DNA of 63,863 nt from contig JAOPWC010000038.1 in NCBI GenBank assembly GCA_025965895.1, positions 1 to 63,863 of the forward strand, read 5' to 3'. A model generated the notes under the pieces. The model worked only from the letters and a program-made list of their open reading frames with translations. It had not been told where the DNA came from and searched no databases. This DNA comes from Mycobacterium sp. (GTDB lineage Bacteria > Actinomycetota > Actinomycetes > Mycobacteriales > Mycobacteriaceae). This document shows positions 1-9,313 of the stretch, piece by piece. The position numbers and the translations under genes are program-made. Each line of letters opens with the position of its first letter. Within the stretch, counting starts at the first letter, position 1.

Positions 1-1
1 T

Positions 2-103
2 CAGGGCGTCAACAATCTGCCACCCGAACACCTCTCGCGGTTGCACGCGGAGCTCATGGAGGCGCAGCGCCTGCTCGCTGCGTTGAGAAATCGATTCTGG
101 TGA
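2..103 (+). CDS. C-terminal fragment of an unrecognised protein, cut by the window edge
   Basis: An open frame enters from the left edge and stops at a TGA. Its last 33 residues are amphipathic and plausible as protein (the stretch LSRLHAELMEAQRLLAALRN near the end looks helical), with codon use like the neighbours. I do not recognise a family. In M. tuberculosis this side of the osmC/acyP/smc block carries fpg and rnc; this fragment does not look like either C-terminus. The upstream part lies outside the window, so the call is tentative. Confidence 0.35.
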   Translation, partial: QGVNNLPPEHLSRLHAELMEAQRLLAALRNRFW

Positions 104-151
104 CGCCGGTCCAGTAGGGTCGCTTACCTTCCGGGCCGCCGTTTCGCGACC

Positions 152-373
152 TCAAGACTGCTGCAGCTCGTCTTCGAATCTCGACATCGCGGTGACGAGC
201 GCGGAGAAGACGCGACGCGCCGCTGCCAGATCGCGGTCAGGCCACTCCGCCAAGGCGGCCTGAACGTGATCGACGTCCTTTGGGACACCGTCATGCCCGC
301 GGTGGTCCAGGAACTTCACGGCTGTGGGTAGGTCGTCGACCCGGACATCGCCTGTGAAGCCGTCGACGAACAC
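152..373 (-). CDS. Small hypothetical protein, possibly a remnant
   Basis: A 73-residue GTG-started frame with a soluble, acidic, mostly helical composition (for example DLAAARRVFSALVTAMSRFE). The reading frame stays open for several codons upstream of the GTG without another start, so it may be the 3' part of a longer, broken gene. It lies back to back with another short fragment on the plus strand. No family is recognised and no function is proposed. Confidence 0.3.
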   Translation of the reverse strand: MFVDGFTGDVRVDDLPTAVKFLDHRGHDGVPKDVDHVQAALAEWPDRDLAAARRVFSALVTAMSRFEDELQQS

Positions 374-378
374 GGCTT

Positions 379-534
379 TTGGCTGGTGAGAAGTTCGGCC
401 GCGCGGGCGGGCACGGTGACAAGGACACGGCGTTGTGGCGCCGCCTCGAGGCGCTGCGGGACTCGTTCGATGACGCCTTCTTCATCGCCTCGGAGATCTT
501 CGATCCCGACGACGGGACCGACGCCGCGCCATAG
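379..534 (+). CDS. Short unrecognised coding remnant (about 51 codons)
   Basis: A TTG-started frame ending in TAG encodes a plausible protein tail, with segments such as TALWRRLEALRDSFDDAFF and EIFDPDDGTDAAP. No good upstream start or ribosome site is visible, and an in-frame stop occurs seven codons before the TTG. It is probably the C-terminal end of a disrupted gene. Together with the two preceding fragments it makes the left 0.6 kb look like a recombination scar rather than intact genes. Confidence 0.3.
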   Translation: MAGEKFGRAGGHGDKDTALWRRLEALRDSFDDAFFIASEIFDPDDGTDAAP

Positions 535-628
535 CGCACATAGGGCGCGGGCGCGCACAGGCCGGGACACCGATGACAGGTGTCGGTGGATGCCCCGGTT
601 CACTCTCGGCGCAAGGTAGAAATAGGCC

Positions 629-1108
629 ATGACGGAACTGTGGGTTGAACGCACCGGGACGCGGCGCTACACCGGGCGCAGCACGCGCGGCGCGCAGGTG
701 CTGATCGGCTCCGAGGACGTCGAGGGCGTTTTCACCGCGGGCGAGCTCATGAAGATCGCGCTGGCAGCCTGCAGCGGGATGAGCACCGACGCGCCGCTGG
801 GCCGCCGGCTCGGAGACGACTACACCACCACGATCCTGGTGTCCGGCCCACCCCACCGGGAGCAGGAACGCTACCCACTGCTCGAGGAGAAGATGCAGCT
901 CGACCTGTCGAGCCTCAGCGACGACGAGCGTGCCCGGCTGCTCGTGGTCGTCAACCGCGCGGTAGACCAGGTCTGCACGGTCGGGCGCACGCTCAAGTCG
1001 GGCACCACGGTCACCTTCGAGGTATCGCCCGATGAGCCGCTTGCGCGAAGAGCGACAGATGCCGATGAGCCGCTTGCGCGAAGAGCTCCTGGTGATGTCG
1101 GAGCCTGA
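629..1108 (+). CDS. OsmC/Ohr-family protein (Rv2923c-like)
   Basis: A 159-aa protein of the OsmC fold. The family reduces organic or hydro-peroxides using two conserved cysteines. Here they are the Cys in LAACSGMS (about residue 48) and the Cys in [11 protein letters not shown] (about residue 116). The position directly before acyP and smc matches Rv2923c. The last roughly 25 residues are not family sequence: DEPLARRA appears twice, 11 residues apart, encoded by two copies of an interspersed DNA repeat. The 3' end overlaps the acyP start by 14 nt, so the pair is likely co-translated. The substrate is not known. Confidence 0.8.
   Translation: MTELWVERTGTRRYTGRSTRGAQVLIGSEDVEGVFTAGELMKIALAACSGMSTDAPLGRRLGDDYTTTILVSGPPHREQERYPLLEEKMQLDLSSLSDDERARLLVVVNRAVDQVCTVGRTLKSGTTVTFEVSPDEPLARRATDADEPLARRAPGDVGA
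1031..1086 (+). repeat. Two tandem copies of a 23-bp interspersed repeat
   Basis: The unit gatgagccgcttgcgcgaag + agc occurs at 1031-1053 and 1064-1086, a 33-bp period. The same unit with one base missing recurs three times near 15.3-15.4 kb. Here it lies across the osmC-like 3' end, reads DEPLARRA in that frame, and reads MSRLREE in the frame of the following acyP. The 33-bp period keeps both frames open. Confidence 0.8.
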
Positions 1109-1376
1109 CGCCCGGCTCACCGCCTGGGTGCACGGCGACGTGCAGGGAGTCGGATTCCGGTGGTGGACGCGATCGCGTGCGCTGCACCTCGGGCTGACAG
1201 GCTTTGCCTCGAACCGGCCCGACGGCCGCGTCCAGGTCGTGGCGCAGGGCCCGCGCGATGCGCTCCAGCGACTTCTCGATCTCCTGCAGAGCGGCAACAC
1301 GCCCGGCAAGGTCGACAACGTCGTGGCCGACTGGTCGGAGGCCGGGAAGCCGATGCGCGAATTCACCGAGCGCTAG
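1095..1376 (+). CDS. acyP: Acylphosphatase
   Basis: A 93-aa acylphosphatase, hydrolysing the carboxyl-phosphate bond of acyl phosphates in the cytosol. The signature [13 protein letters not shown] contains the phosphate-binding loop and catalytic Arg, and the catalytic Asn lies in [16 protein letters not shown]. The length is typical. The ATG at 1095 ([12 protein letters not shown]) is chosen; the frame is open further upstream to ATGs provided by the interspersed repeat, which would add a non-family MSRLREE-type leader. It is followed after 11 nt by smc, the same order as Rv2922A-Rv2922c. Confidence 0.92.
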   Translation: MSEPDARLTAWVHGDVQGVGFRWWTRSRALHLGLTGFASNRPDGRVQVVAQGPRDALQRLLDLLQSGNTPGKVDNVVADWSEAGKPMREFTER

Positions 1377-1387
1377 TCTGGCACGTC

Positions 1388-4300
1388 GTGCACCTCAAGA
1401 GTCTGACGCTGAAGGGCTTCAAGTCCTTCGCCTCGCCGACGACTCTGCGCTTCGAACCGGGCATCACCTGCATCGTCGGACCCAACGGCTCGGGCAAGTC
1501 GAACGTCGTCGACGCGCTCAGTTGGGTGATGGGCGAACAAGGCGCCAAAACCCTGCGCGGCGGCAAGATGGAGGACGTGATTTTCGCCGGCACGTCGTCG
1601 CGCGCGCCGCTCGGCCGTGCCGAGGTGACCGTGACGATCGACAACTCCGACAACGTGCTGCCGATCGAATACTCCGAGGTGTCGATCACCCGCCGGATGT
1701 TCCGCGACGGTGCCAGCGAGTATGAGATCAACGGCGCCAGTTGCCGTTTGATGGACATCCAGGAGCTGCTGAGTGACTCCGGGATCGGCCGGGAGATGCA
1801 CGTCATCGTCGGGCAGGGCAAGCTCTCGGAAATCCTCGAATCGCGGCCCGAGGACCGCCGCGCGTTCATCGAGGAAGCTGCCGGTGTGCTCAAGCACCGC
1901 AAGCGCAAGGAGAAGGCGGTCCGCAAGCTCGACGCGATGTCGGCCAACCTGGCGCGGCTGACCGACCTGACCACCGAATTGCGCCGCCAACTCAAGCCGC
2001 TGGGCCGGCAGGCCGAGATGACCCGGCGCGCGCAGACCATCCAGGCTGACCTGCGCGACGCCCGGCTGCGGTTGGCCGCCGACGATCTGGTCGCCCGCCA
2101 GAACGAGTACGCCGGGGTCGGCAGGGCCGAGGCCGCGCTGCGTCGCGAGCACGACGATGCGGCCGCCCGGCTAAACACCGCCACCGAAGAGCTGGCAGGC
2201 CACGAAGCCGCGGTCGCGAGACTGACCGAGCGGGCAGAGGCCGCCCAGCAGACGTGGTTTCGGCTGTCGGCCCTGGCGGAGCGGGTCAGCGCGACCGTGC
2301 GGATCGCCGCCGAACGCGCCCAGCACCTCGAGACCGAACCGCCGCCGGGGGCCGGCACCGATCCCGACATGCTTGACGCCGAGGCCGACGAGATCGCGGC
2401 CACCGAGTCGCGGCTGCTCGAGGAGCTGACCGAGACCCGCGCCCGCGCCGCGGCCGCGCGCTCCGAAGTGACCGAGCGCGAGCGCGTCGCCGCCGAGGCC
2501 GAACGTGCGCACCTGGCCGCCGTCCGAGCCGAAGCCGACCGCCGCGAAGGCCTGGCCCGGTTGGCCGGCCAGGTCGACACGATGCGCACGCGAGTCGAAT
2601 CGATCGACGACACCGTCGCCAGGTTGTCGGCGGCCATCGAGGAGGGCGCCATCCGCGCGCAGCAGGCGCAGGCGGATTTCGAGACCGTACAGGGCCGCGT
2701 CGGCCAGCTCGACGAGGGCGAGGTGGGACTCGACGAACACCACGACCGCACTGTCGCGGCGCTGCGGCTGGCCGACGAGCGCGTCGCCGAGTTGCAGGCC
2801 GCCGAGCGTGCCGCCGAACGCGAGGTGGCGTCGCTTCAAGCGCGGATCGAGGCGCTGTCCCTCGGGCTCGATCGCAAGGATGGTGCCGCGTGGCTTAGCG
2901 AAAACCTTTCGGGCGGTGGACTTTTCGGGTCGGTGGCGAAGCTGGTCAAAGTGCGCCCGGGCTACGAGACGCCGATCGCTACGGTACTGGGCGCTGCGGC
3001 CGACGCGGTGGCCGCCGAAGACTCCCGGGCCGCCCGCTCGGCGGTGGCCGCACTGAAAGAGTCCGACGGTGGGCGCGCCGCGATCGTGCTCGGCGACTGG
3101 CCTGCACTACCCGATGAGCGCGACTCCGTGCTGCCCGCAGGGGCGCACTGGGCCGTCGACCTCGTCGAGGCGCCGGAGAAGCTGCGCGGCGCGATCACCG
3201 CGATGCTCTCCGGTGTCGCGGTCGTCGCGGATCTGGCCGCCGCGCTGCACTTCGTCTCGAACCGGCCGCGACTGCGCGCCGTCAGCCTCGACGGCGACCT
3301 GGTGGGCACCGGCTGGGTCAGCGGCGGCTCGGACCGCCGACCGAGCACGCTGGAGATCACCTCCGAAATCGACAATGCCCGTGCCGAATTGGCCACCGCC
3401 GAGACACAGGCCGGTCAGCTCTTTGCTGCGCTGGCCGGTGCACTGGCCGAGCAGCGCACTCGTCAGGACGCTGCCGAACAGGCCCTTGCGGCGCTGAACG
3501 AGTCGGACGCGACGATCTCGGCGGCATATGAGCAGTTGGGCCGATTGGGCCAGGATGCGCGCGCCGCCGACGAGGAGTGGCGCCGGCTCACTGAGCAGCG
3601 CAACGAACTCGAAACCGGACGCACCAGGACCGTCGAGGAGCTGGCCGAACTCGAGCGGCGGCTACACACCGCCGAAGAGACCCAGCACTCCGTTGCGGAC
3701 GATCCGGCCGAGCGCCAGGCCACGGTCGCCGCCGCCGAGACCGCCCGGGCTGCCGAAATCGAGACCCGGCTGGCGGTGCGCACAGCCGAGGAGCGCGTGA
3801 ATGCCGTTCGGGGACGCGCGGATTCGCTGAGAAGGGCGGCGGCTGCCGAACGCGAGGCCCGGCTGCGGGCGCAGCGGGTGCGGCAGTCGCGACGGCACGC
3901 TGCCGAGGTCGCGGCGGCGGTGGCCGAGTCGGGCCGGCACGTCGCGCTGCTGCTCAACGAGGCGGTCGCGGCCGCGTCCCGAACCCGCGATGCGCTGGCG
4001 GCCGAGCGTACCGAGCGGGTGGCGGCGATGGCCCAGGTCCGGTCGGCTGTCACCGAGCTCACAACTCGGATCGCCACCCTGACCGAGGCGTTGCATCGCG
4101 ATGAGGTGGCCAGCGCGCAGGCGGCACTGCGGATCGAACAGCTCGAGGCGCAGGCGCTCGAGCAGTTCGGCATGGCCGCCGCCGACCTGATCGCCGAATA
4201 CGGCCCGGAGGTACCGCTGCCGCCGACGGAGCTGGAGATCGCCGAATTCGAGCAGGCCCGCGAGCGCGGTGAACAGGTCACCGCACCGGCGGCGATGCCG

Positions 4301-4981
4301 TTCGACCGGCCCACGCAGGAGCGGCGCGCCAAACGCGCCGAACGCGAGCTGGCCGAGTTGGGACGCGTCAACCCACTCGCGCTGGAGGAGTTCGCGGCGC
4401 TCGAGGAGCGCTACAACTTCCTGTCGACCCAGCTCGAAGACATCAAGGCGGCCCGCAAAGACCTTCTCGACGTCGTCGCCGAGGTCGACACCCGCATCCT
4501 GCAGGTCTTTTCCGACGCCTACACCGACGTCGAGCGCGAATTCCGCGACGTCTTCGCGGCCCTGTTCCCCGGCGGTGAGGGCCGGCTCCTGCTGACCGAC
4601 CCCGACGACATGCTGACCACCGGGATCGAGGTAGAGGCCCGCCCGCCCGGCAAGAAGATCAAGCGGCTTTCGCTGCTGTCGGGAGGCGAGAAGGCATTGA
4701 CGGCGGTCGCGATGCTGGTCGCGATCTTCCGGGCCCGTCCGTCTCCGTTCTATGTGATGGACGAAGTCGAAGCCGCGCTCGACGACGTGAACCTGCACCG
4801 GCTGCTGGCTTTGTTCGAACAGTTGCGGGCGCAGTCGCAGCTGCTGGTCATCACCCACCAGAAGCCCACCATGGAGGTCGCCGACGCGCTGTACGGCGTG
4901 ACGATGCGCGACGACGGCATCACCACGGTGATTTCGCAGCGGATGCGCGGCCAGGAGTTGATAGGTGCACCTAGCCGATAG
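1388..4981 (+). CDS. smc: Chromosome partition/condensation protein SMC
   Basis: A 1197-aa SMC ATPase that compacts and organises the chromosome with ScpA/ScpB. The N-terminal Walker A is [14 protein letters not shown] (about residue 32). Two long Ala/Glu/Arg-rich coiled coils flank a hinge at roughly residues 500-650 ([16 protein letters not shown] onward). The C-terminal head has the ABC signature [11 protein letters not shown] and Walker [14 protein letters not shown]. The GTG at 1388 ([14 protein letters not shown]) is the family start; the upstream open frame runs over acyP and is not used. The 3' end overlaps the convergent fni by 11 nt. Confidence 0.97.
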   Translation: MHLKSLTLKGFKSFASPTTLRFEPGITCIVGPNGSGKSNVVDALSWVMGEQGAKTLRGGKMEDVIFAGTSSRAPLGRAEVTVTIDNSDNVLPIEYSEVSITRRMFRDGASEYEINGASCRLMDIQELLSDSGIGREMHVIVGQGKLSEILESRPEDRRAFIEEAAGVLKHRKRKEKAVRKLDAMSANLARLTDLTTELRRQLKPLGRQAEMTRRAQTIQADLRDARLRLAADDLVARQNEYAGVGRAEAALRREHDDAAARLNTATEELAGHEAAVARLTERAEAAQQTWFRLSALAERVSATVRIAAERAQHLETEPPPGAGTDPDMLDAEADEIAATESRLLEELTETRARAAAARSEVTERERVAAEAERAHLAAVRAEADRREGLARLAGQVDTMRTRVESIDDTVARLSAAIEEGAIRAQQAQADFETVQGRVGQLDEGEVGLDEHHDRTVAALRLADERVAELQAAERAAEREVASLQARIEALSLGLDRKDGAAWLSENLSGGGLFGSVAKLVKVRPGYETPIATVLGAAADAVAAEDSRAARSAVAALKESDGGRAAIVLGDWPALPDERDSVLPAGAHWAVDLVEAPEKLRGAITAMLSGVAVVADLAAALHFVSNRPRLRAVSLDGDLVGTGWVSGGSDRRPSTLEITSEIDNARAELATAETQAGQLFAALAGALAEQRTRQDAAEQALAALNESDATISAAYEQLGRLGQDARAADEEWRRLTEQRNELETGRTRTVEELAELERRLHTAEETQHSVADDPAERQATVAAAETARAAEIETRLAVRTAEERVNAVRGRADSLRRAAAAEREARLRAQRVRQSRRHAAEVAAAVAESGRHVALLLNEAVAAASRTRDALAAERTERVAAMAQVRSAVTELTTRIATLTEALHRDEVASAQAALRIEQLEAQALEQFGMAAADLIAEYGPEVPLPPTELEIAEFEQARERGEQVTAPAAMPFDRPTQERRAKRAERELAELGRVNPLALEEFAALEERYNFLSTQLEDIKAARKDLLDVVAEVDTRILQVFSDAYTDVEREFRDVFAALFPGGEGRLLLTDPDDMLTTGIEVEARPPGKKIKRLSLLSGGEKALTAVAMLVAIFRARPSPFYVMDEVEAALDDVNLHRLLALFEQLRAQSQLLVITHQKPTMEVADALYGVTMRDDGITTVISQRMRGQELIGAPSR

Positions 4982-5996
4982 CGGTCACCCCGACACGCGT
5001 CAGCGCGGCCAGGTCCGCCGCGCCGCAGCCGTGCAGGCAGATCCGCAGCTCCTCGATGAACCGCGCCACCCACTCCCGAGCTGCGGCGGCGGACGCGATC
5101 GCCGGGGCCAGCAACGGCCGCGCCACCGCGACCACGTCGGCGCCCAGCGCGATCGCCTTCGCCGCGTCCATCCCGCTCCGGATGCCACCGGAGGCCACCA
5201 GCGGCAGAGCGGGCAGTGCCCGTCGCACCTCTGTCAGCGCCTGGGCGGTCGGCACACCCCAGTCGGCCAGCTCCGGGAAACGCAGCTCGCCGTGGCGCAC
5301 GAACTGCTCCACCCGTGACCACGACGTGCCACCTGCGCCTGCCACGTCGATCGCCGCGACCGGAAGCTCACCCGGCAGGCGCAGCAGTTCCGTCACGGCC
5401 GCTGCACCCAGGCCGTGGCCGACCTCCTTGAGCAGCACGGGGTAACCGAGCGAGCCGGCGATGTCGCGCAGCCTGATGATGGACCCGGAGAAATCCGTGT
5501 CACCGTTGCTCTGCATGGCCTCCTGTAACGGGTTGGTATGGACCGCGAGCGCGTCTGCGCCGACCCGGTCCAGCGCCTTCACCAGATCGGGCACCGTGGC
5601 CTTGGACAGCTGCGACAGCCCGATGTTGCCGATCAGCAGCACGTCCGGCGCGACGTCGCGGACAGCGAAGCTGGTCGCGGCCTGTTCTCCGAGGGCGCTG
5701 TCGAGCATGATCCGCTGCGATCCGAGCATCATGCCGATACCGAGCTCCTGCGCGGCGACGGCCAGGTTGCGGTTGATCGTTCCTGACAACTCCGCGCCCC
5801 CGGTCATCGCGCCGACGAGCACGGGGGCCCGCAGCCGCTTACCCAGGAATTCGGCGGCCAGGTCGATCGCTTGAAGGCTGGTCTGTGTCAACGCGTTGTA
5901 GGGCAGCCGGTAGCGCTCGAGCCCCGTCGTCAGGGCGTGGTGCTCGACGTCCTCGGTCAGGCACACGTCGATGTGGCGGCGTTTGCGGGTTTCCAT
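4971..5996 (-). CDS. fni: Type II isopentenyl-diphosphate delta-isomerase (FMN-dependent)
   Basis: A 341-aa TIM-barrel flavoenzyme interconverting isopentenyl and dimethylallyl diphosphate for isoprenoid synthesis. Typical features are the N-terminal [39 protein letters not shown], the Gln/Glu region [22 protein letters not shown], and the phosphate-binding [20 protein letters not shown]. The ATG at 5996 is chosen; a GTG seven codons upstream is possible. It is divergent from ftsY and convergent with smc. M. tuberculosis has a type I Idi elsewhere and no gene at this position, so this is a lineage difference. Confidence 0.9.
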   Translation of the reverse strand: METRKRRHIDVCLTEDVEHHALTTGLERYRLPYNALTQTSLQAIDLAAEFLGKRLRAPVLVGAMTGGAELSGTINRNLAVAAQELGIGMMLGSQRIMLDSALGEQAATSFAVRDVAPDVLLIGNIGLSQLSKATVPDLVKALDRVGADALAVHTNPLQEAMQSNGDTDFSGSIIRLRDIAGSLGYPVLLKEVGHGLGAAAVTELLRLPGELPVAAIDVAGAGGTSWSRVEQFVRHGELRFPELADWGVPTAQALTEVRRALPALPLVASGGIRSGMDAAKAIALGADVVAVARPLLAPAIASAAAAREWVARFIEELRICLHGCGAADLAALTRVGVTAIG

Positions 5997-6045
5997 CCCG
6001 CCGGGGTCAATCTTCACGGCCTGAGCCCCTTGGGAGAATGGCCGG

Positions 6046-7386
6046 GTGGGTGAGGGTCTGTGGGTCGCAATCGCGGTTGTCGCCGTTCTGCTCGTCGCTG
6101 CGCTGGTGGTCGGCCTGGTGCTGTACCGCCGGCGCCGGATCAGGCTGTCACCACCCGACACTGCCACACCCGTTGACCGCTCCGGCGGGTACAGCGCGTC
6201 GTCGGGGATCACGTTCACAGAATCGTCAGCGCCTCCGGCGCCACCCCCGACAGCCACCTCACCACCTCCGACGCCGCCATCGGCGCCGGCGGGGGAGCGT
6301 CTGGACACCTCAGGCCTGCCTGCGGTCGGCGATGACGCGACCATTCCGCGGGACGCGCCGAAACGCCCGATTGCCGATGTGCACCTGCCCGAACCCGCGA
6401 CGAGGGAAGCTGCGGCCGAAGCCCGTTCCCAGGCCCCGGCGCAACCGCGGCCGATCGACACCATCGCGCCGCCGGAAGGCCGCCTGGAAAGGCTTCGCGG
6501 GCGGCTGGCCAAGTCCCAGAACACGCTGGGCCGCGGCATGCTGGGGCTGCTCGGTGGGGGTGACCTCGACGAGGACTCCTGGCAGGACGTGGAGGACACG
6601 CTGCTCGTCGCCGACCTGGGACCGCCGGCCACCGCATCGGTGGTCGCGGCGCTGCGGTCGCGGATGGCAAGCGGCAACGTGCGCGGCGAGGCCGACGCGC
6701 GCGCGGTGATCCGCGACGTGCTGGTGAGCGAGCTTCAGCCCGGCCTGGACCGCTCGATCAGGGCGTTGCCGCACGCCGACAGCCCGTCGGTGCTGTTGGT
6801 GGTCGGGGTCAACGGCACCGGCAAGACGACGACCGTCGGCAAGCTGGCCCGTGTGCTGGTTGCCGACGGACGCCGCGTCGTGCTGGCTGCGGCCGACACG
6901 TTTCGGGCTGCCGCGGCCGATCAGCTGCAGACCTGGGCCGCGCGGGTGGGCGCGCACGTGGTCCGGGGCGCCGAGGGGGCGGACCCGGCGTCGGTGGCGT
7001 TCGACGCCGTCGACGAGGGCATCAAGGACGGCGCCGACGTCGTCGTGATCGACACCGCCGGGCGGTTGCACACCAAGACCGGCTTGATGGACGAGCTCGG
7101 CAAAGTCAAGCGGGTCGTGAGCCGGCGCGCGACGGTCGACGAAGTGCTGCTGGTGCTCGACGCGACGATCGGGCAGAACGGCCTGGCCCAGGCACGGGTC
7201 TTCGCCGAGGTCGTCGACATCACCGGCGTGGTGCTGACCAAGCTCGACGGGACGGCCAAGGGCGGCATCGTGTTTCGGGTTCAGCAGGAATTGGGCGTGC
7301 CGGTGAAGCTCGTCGGCCTGGGGGAGGGACCCGACGACCTGGCGCCGTTCGAGCCCGGCGCGTTCGTCGACGCGCTGCTCGGCTGA
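6046..7386 (+). CDS. ftsY: Signal recognition particle receptor FtsY
   Basis: A 446-aa SRP receptor GTPase that docks ribosome-SRP complexes at the membrane. The N-terminus is a transmembrane helix ([20 protein letters not shown]) followed by RRRR, typical of actinobacterial FtsY, and then a Pro/Ala-rich variable linker to about residue 145. The NG domain shows [10 protein letters not shown] (G1), [11 protein letters not shown] (G2), DTAGR (G3), [10 protein letters not shown] (G4) and [12 protein letters not shown] (G5). The GTG start is fixed by the membrane anchor that begins at residue 5. Confidence 0.96.
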   Translation: MGEGLWVAIAVVAVLLVAALVVGLVLYRRRRIRLSPPDTATPVDRSGGYSASSGITFTESSAPPAPPPTATSPPPTPPSAPAGERLDTSGLPAVGDDATIPRDAPKRPIADVHLPEPATREAAAEARSQAPAQPRPIDTIAPPEGRLERLRGRLAKSQNTLGRGMLGLLGGGDLDEDSWQDVEDTLLVADLGPPATASVVAALRSRMASGNVRGEADARAVIRDVLVSELQPGLDRSIRALPHADSPSVLLVVGVNGTGKTTTVGKLARVLVADGRRVVLAAADTFRAAAADQLQTWAARVGAHVVRGAEGADPASVAFDAVDEGIKDGADVVVIDTAGRLHTKTGLMDELGKVKRVVSRRATVDEVLLVLDATIGQNGLAQARVFAEVVDITGVVLTKLDGTAKGGIVFRVQQELGVPVKLVGLGEGPDDLAPFEPGAFVDALLG

Positions 7387-7402
7387 CCGCCAAATCGCCG
7401 AT

Positions 7403-7450
7403 GTAACACCGGCGAAACGTATACCGGCTATCCGTTCACACGAGCGAAAC
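7403..7450 (+). promoter_or_regulatory. Two GlnR-like binding boxes upstream of amt
   Basis: gtaac-N6-gaaac lies at 7403-7418 and ttcac-N6-gaaac at 7435-7450, 32 nt apart. The actinobacterial GlnR consensus is roughly gTnAC-N6-GnAAC, and GlnR is known to activate amt-glnB-glnD under nitrogen limitation in mycobacteria. The match is by eye; no footprint is implied. Confidence 0.5.
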
Positions 7451-7467
7451 ACCAAAGAGTCTTCCCC

Positions 7468-7491
7468 GAAACAACCACTCAGCATTGTTTC
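7468..7491. promoter_or_regulatory. Perfect 7-bp inverted repeat before amt
   Basis: GAAACAA and TTGTTTC are separated by 10 nt, about 60 nt upstream of the amt start and just downstream of the GlnR-like boxes. It could be an additional regulator site or part of the promoter. It is not a terminator, having no GC-rich stem. Confidence 0.3.
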
Positions 7492-7549
7492 AGCGAGGTC
7501 ATTGGTCGTAGTTCCGCGGCCGTGGCATGGGCGAAGGAGGAAACTGCGA

Positions 7550-8935
7550 GTGGACCAATTCCCGACGATGGGTGTGCCGGACACCGGCGACACGGCGTGG
7601 ATGCTGGCAAGCTCCGCGTTGGTTCTGTTGATGACCCCAGGGCTTGCCTTCTTCTACGGCGGCATGGTTCGCGCCAAGGGCGTGCTCAACATGCTCATGA
7701 TGAGCATCAGCGCGATGGGCGTGGTGACCGTGCTGTGGGCGCTGTACGGCTATTCGCTCGCCTTCGGTAATGACACCGCGAACCTGTTCGGCGACCCGAC
7801 CGAGTATTGGGGGCTGAAAGGCCTGATCAGCGGCAACGCGAAGGCCGCCGACGCGACGACGGGCGCCGCGGCGGTGAACATTCCGCTGGCCGGCACATTG
7901 CCCCATCTGGTGTTCGTCGCGTTCCAGTTGATGTTCGCGATCATCACCGTCGCGCTGATCTCCGGCGCGGTCGCCGACCGGCTCAAGTTCGGCGGCTGGC
8001 TGCTGTTCGCCGCGCTGTGGGCGACCTTCGTGTATTTCCCGGTGGCGCACTGGGTGTTCGCGTTCGACGGGGTGACCGCCGCCCATGGTGGCTGGATCGC
8101 CAACAAGCTCAAGGCAATCGACTTCGCGGGCGGCACCGCGGTGCACATCAACTCGGGTACCGCGGGCCTGATGCTGGCCATCGTTCTCGGCAGGCGAAAA
8201 GGCTGGCCCGGTACGCCGATGCGGCCGCACAATCTGCCGTTCGTGATGCTCGGCGCGGGGCTGCTGTGGTTCGGCTGGTACGGCTTCAACGCCGGTTCGG
8301 CGACAAGTTCCAATGGTGCGGCGGCGTCGACGTTCATCGCCACCACGATCGCCACCGCCACCGCGATGCTGGCGTGGCTGCTGACGGAGCGGATCCGCGA
8401 CGGTAAGGCGACGTCGCTGGGTGCCGCGTCGGGCATTGTCGCCGGCCTGGTGGCCATCACCCCGTCGTGTTCGTCGGTCAACGTGCTCGGCGCCATCGTC
8501 GTGGGGTTCTGCGCAGGGGTTGTTTGCGCCCTGGCCGTCGGCCTGAAATTCAAACTGGGCTTTGACGATTCACTGGACGTCGTCGGCGTGCACCTGGTCG
8601 GCGGTCTGCTCGGAACTTTGCTGATCGGCTTCATGGCCACACCTCAGGCCCCGGCAGCCGTCAAGGGCCTGTTCTACGGCGGCGGGCTCGACCAGCTGTG
8701 GCGTCAGGCAGTCGGCGCGTTCTCGGTTCTCGCGTATTCCGCAATCGTTACGACTATCTTGGCGTTGATTGTGAAATACACCATCGGGCTGCGCCTTAAC
8801 GAAGACGAGGAAGTGTCCGGCATCGACGAAGCCGAACACGCGGAAACCGGTTACGACTTCGCGGTCGCTGGCGGCGCCTCGATCCACGGAGCAGTTCACG
8901 GCTCGGTGCTTGGCCGCCACGGCGCGGAGGAATGA
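7550..8935 (+). CDS. amt: Ammonium transporter (Amt/AmtB family)
   Basis: A 461-aa polytopic membrane protein with about 11 transmembrane helices, conducting ammonium across the cytoplasmic membrane. Family signatures include FFYGGMVRAKGVLNMLMM near the N-terminus, DFAGGTAVHINSGTAGL (first pore His) and DVVGVHLVGGLLGTLL (second pore His). The GTG at 7550 is preceded by a strong GGAGG at 7536-7540. It is followed after a few bases by glnB, whose product gates the transporter. The first gene of an amt-glnB-glnD operon. Confidence 0.95.
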   Translation: MDQFPTMGVPDTGDTAWMLASSALVLLMTPGLAFFYGGMVRAKGVLNMLMMSISAMGVVTVLWALYGYSLAFGNDTANLFGDPTEYWGLKGLISGNAKAADATTGAAAVNIPLAGTLPHLVFVAFQLMFAIITVALISGAVADRLKFGGWLLFAALWATFVYFPVAHWVFAFDGVTAAHGGWIANKLKAIDFAGGTAVHINSGTAGLMLAIVLGRRKGWPGTPMRPHNLPFVMLGAGLLWFGWYGFNAGSATSSNGAAASTFIATTIATATAMLAWLLTERIRDGKATSLGAASGIVAGLVAITPSCSSVNVLGAIVVGFCAGVVCALAVGLKFKLGFDDSLDVVGVHLVGGLLGTLLIGFMATPQAPAAVKGLFYGGGLDQLWRQAVGAFSVLAYSAIVTTILALIVKYTIGLRLNEDEEVSGIDEAEHAETGYDFAVAGGASIHGAVHGSVLGRHGAEE

Positions 8936-9280
<345 letters not shown>

Positions 9281-9313
9281 TGCCGCACGTCCTCTTCTCG
9301 GCGGCCGGCCGAG

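Noticed and set aside
1160..1387. N-terminal extension of smc by 76 codons
   Set aside because: It would overlap all of acyP in another frame, and the family N-terminus [13 protein letters not shown] begins at 1388.
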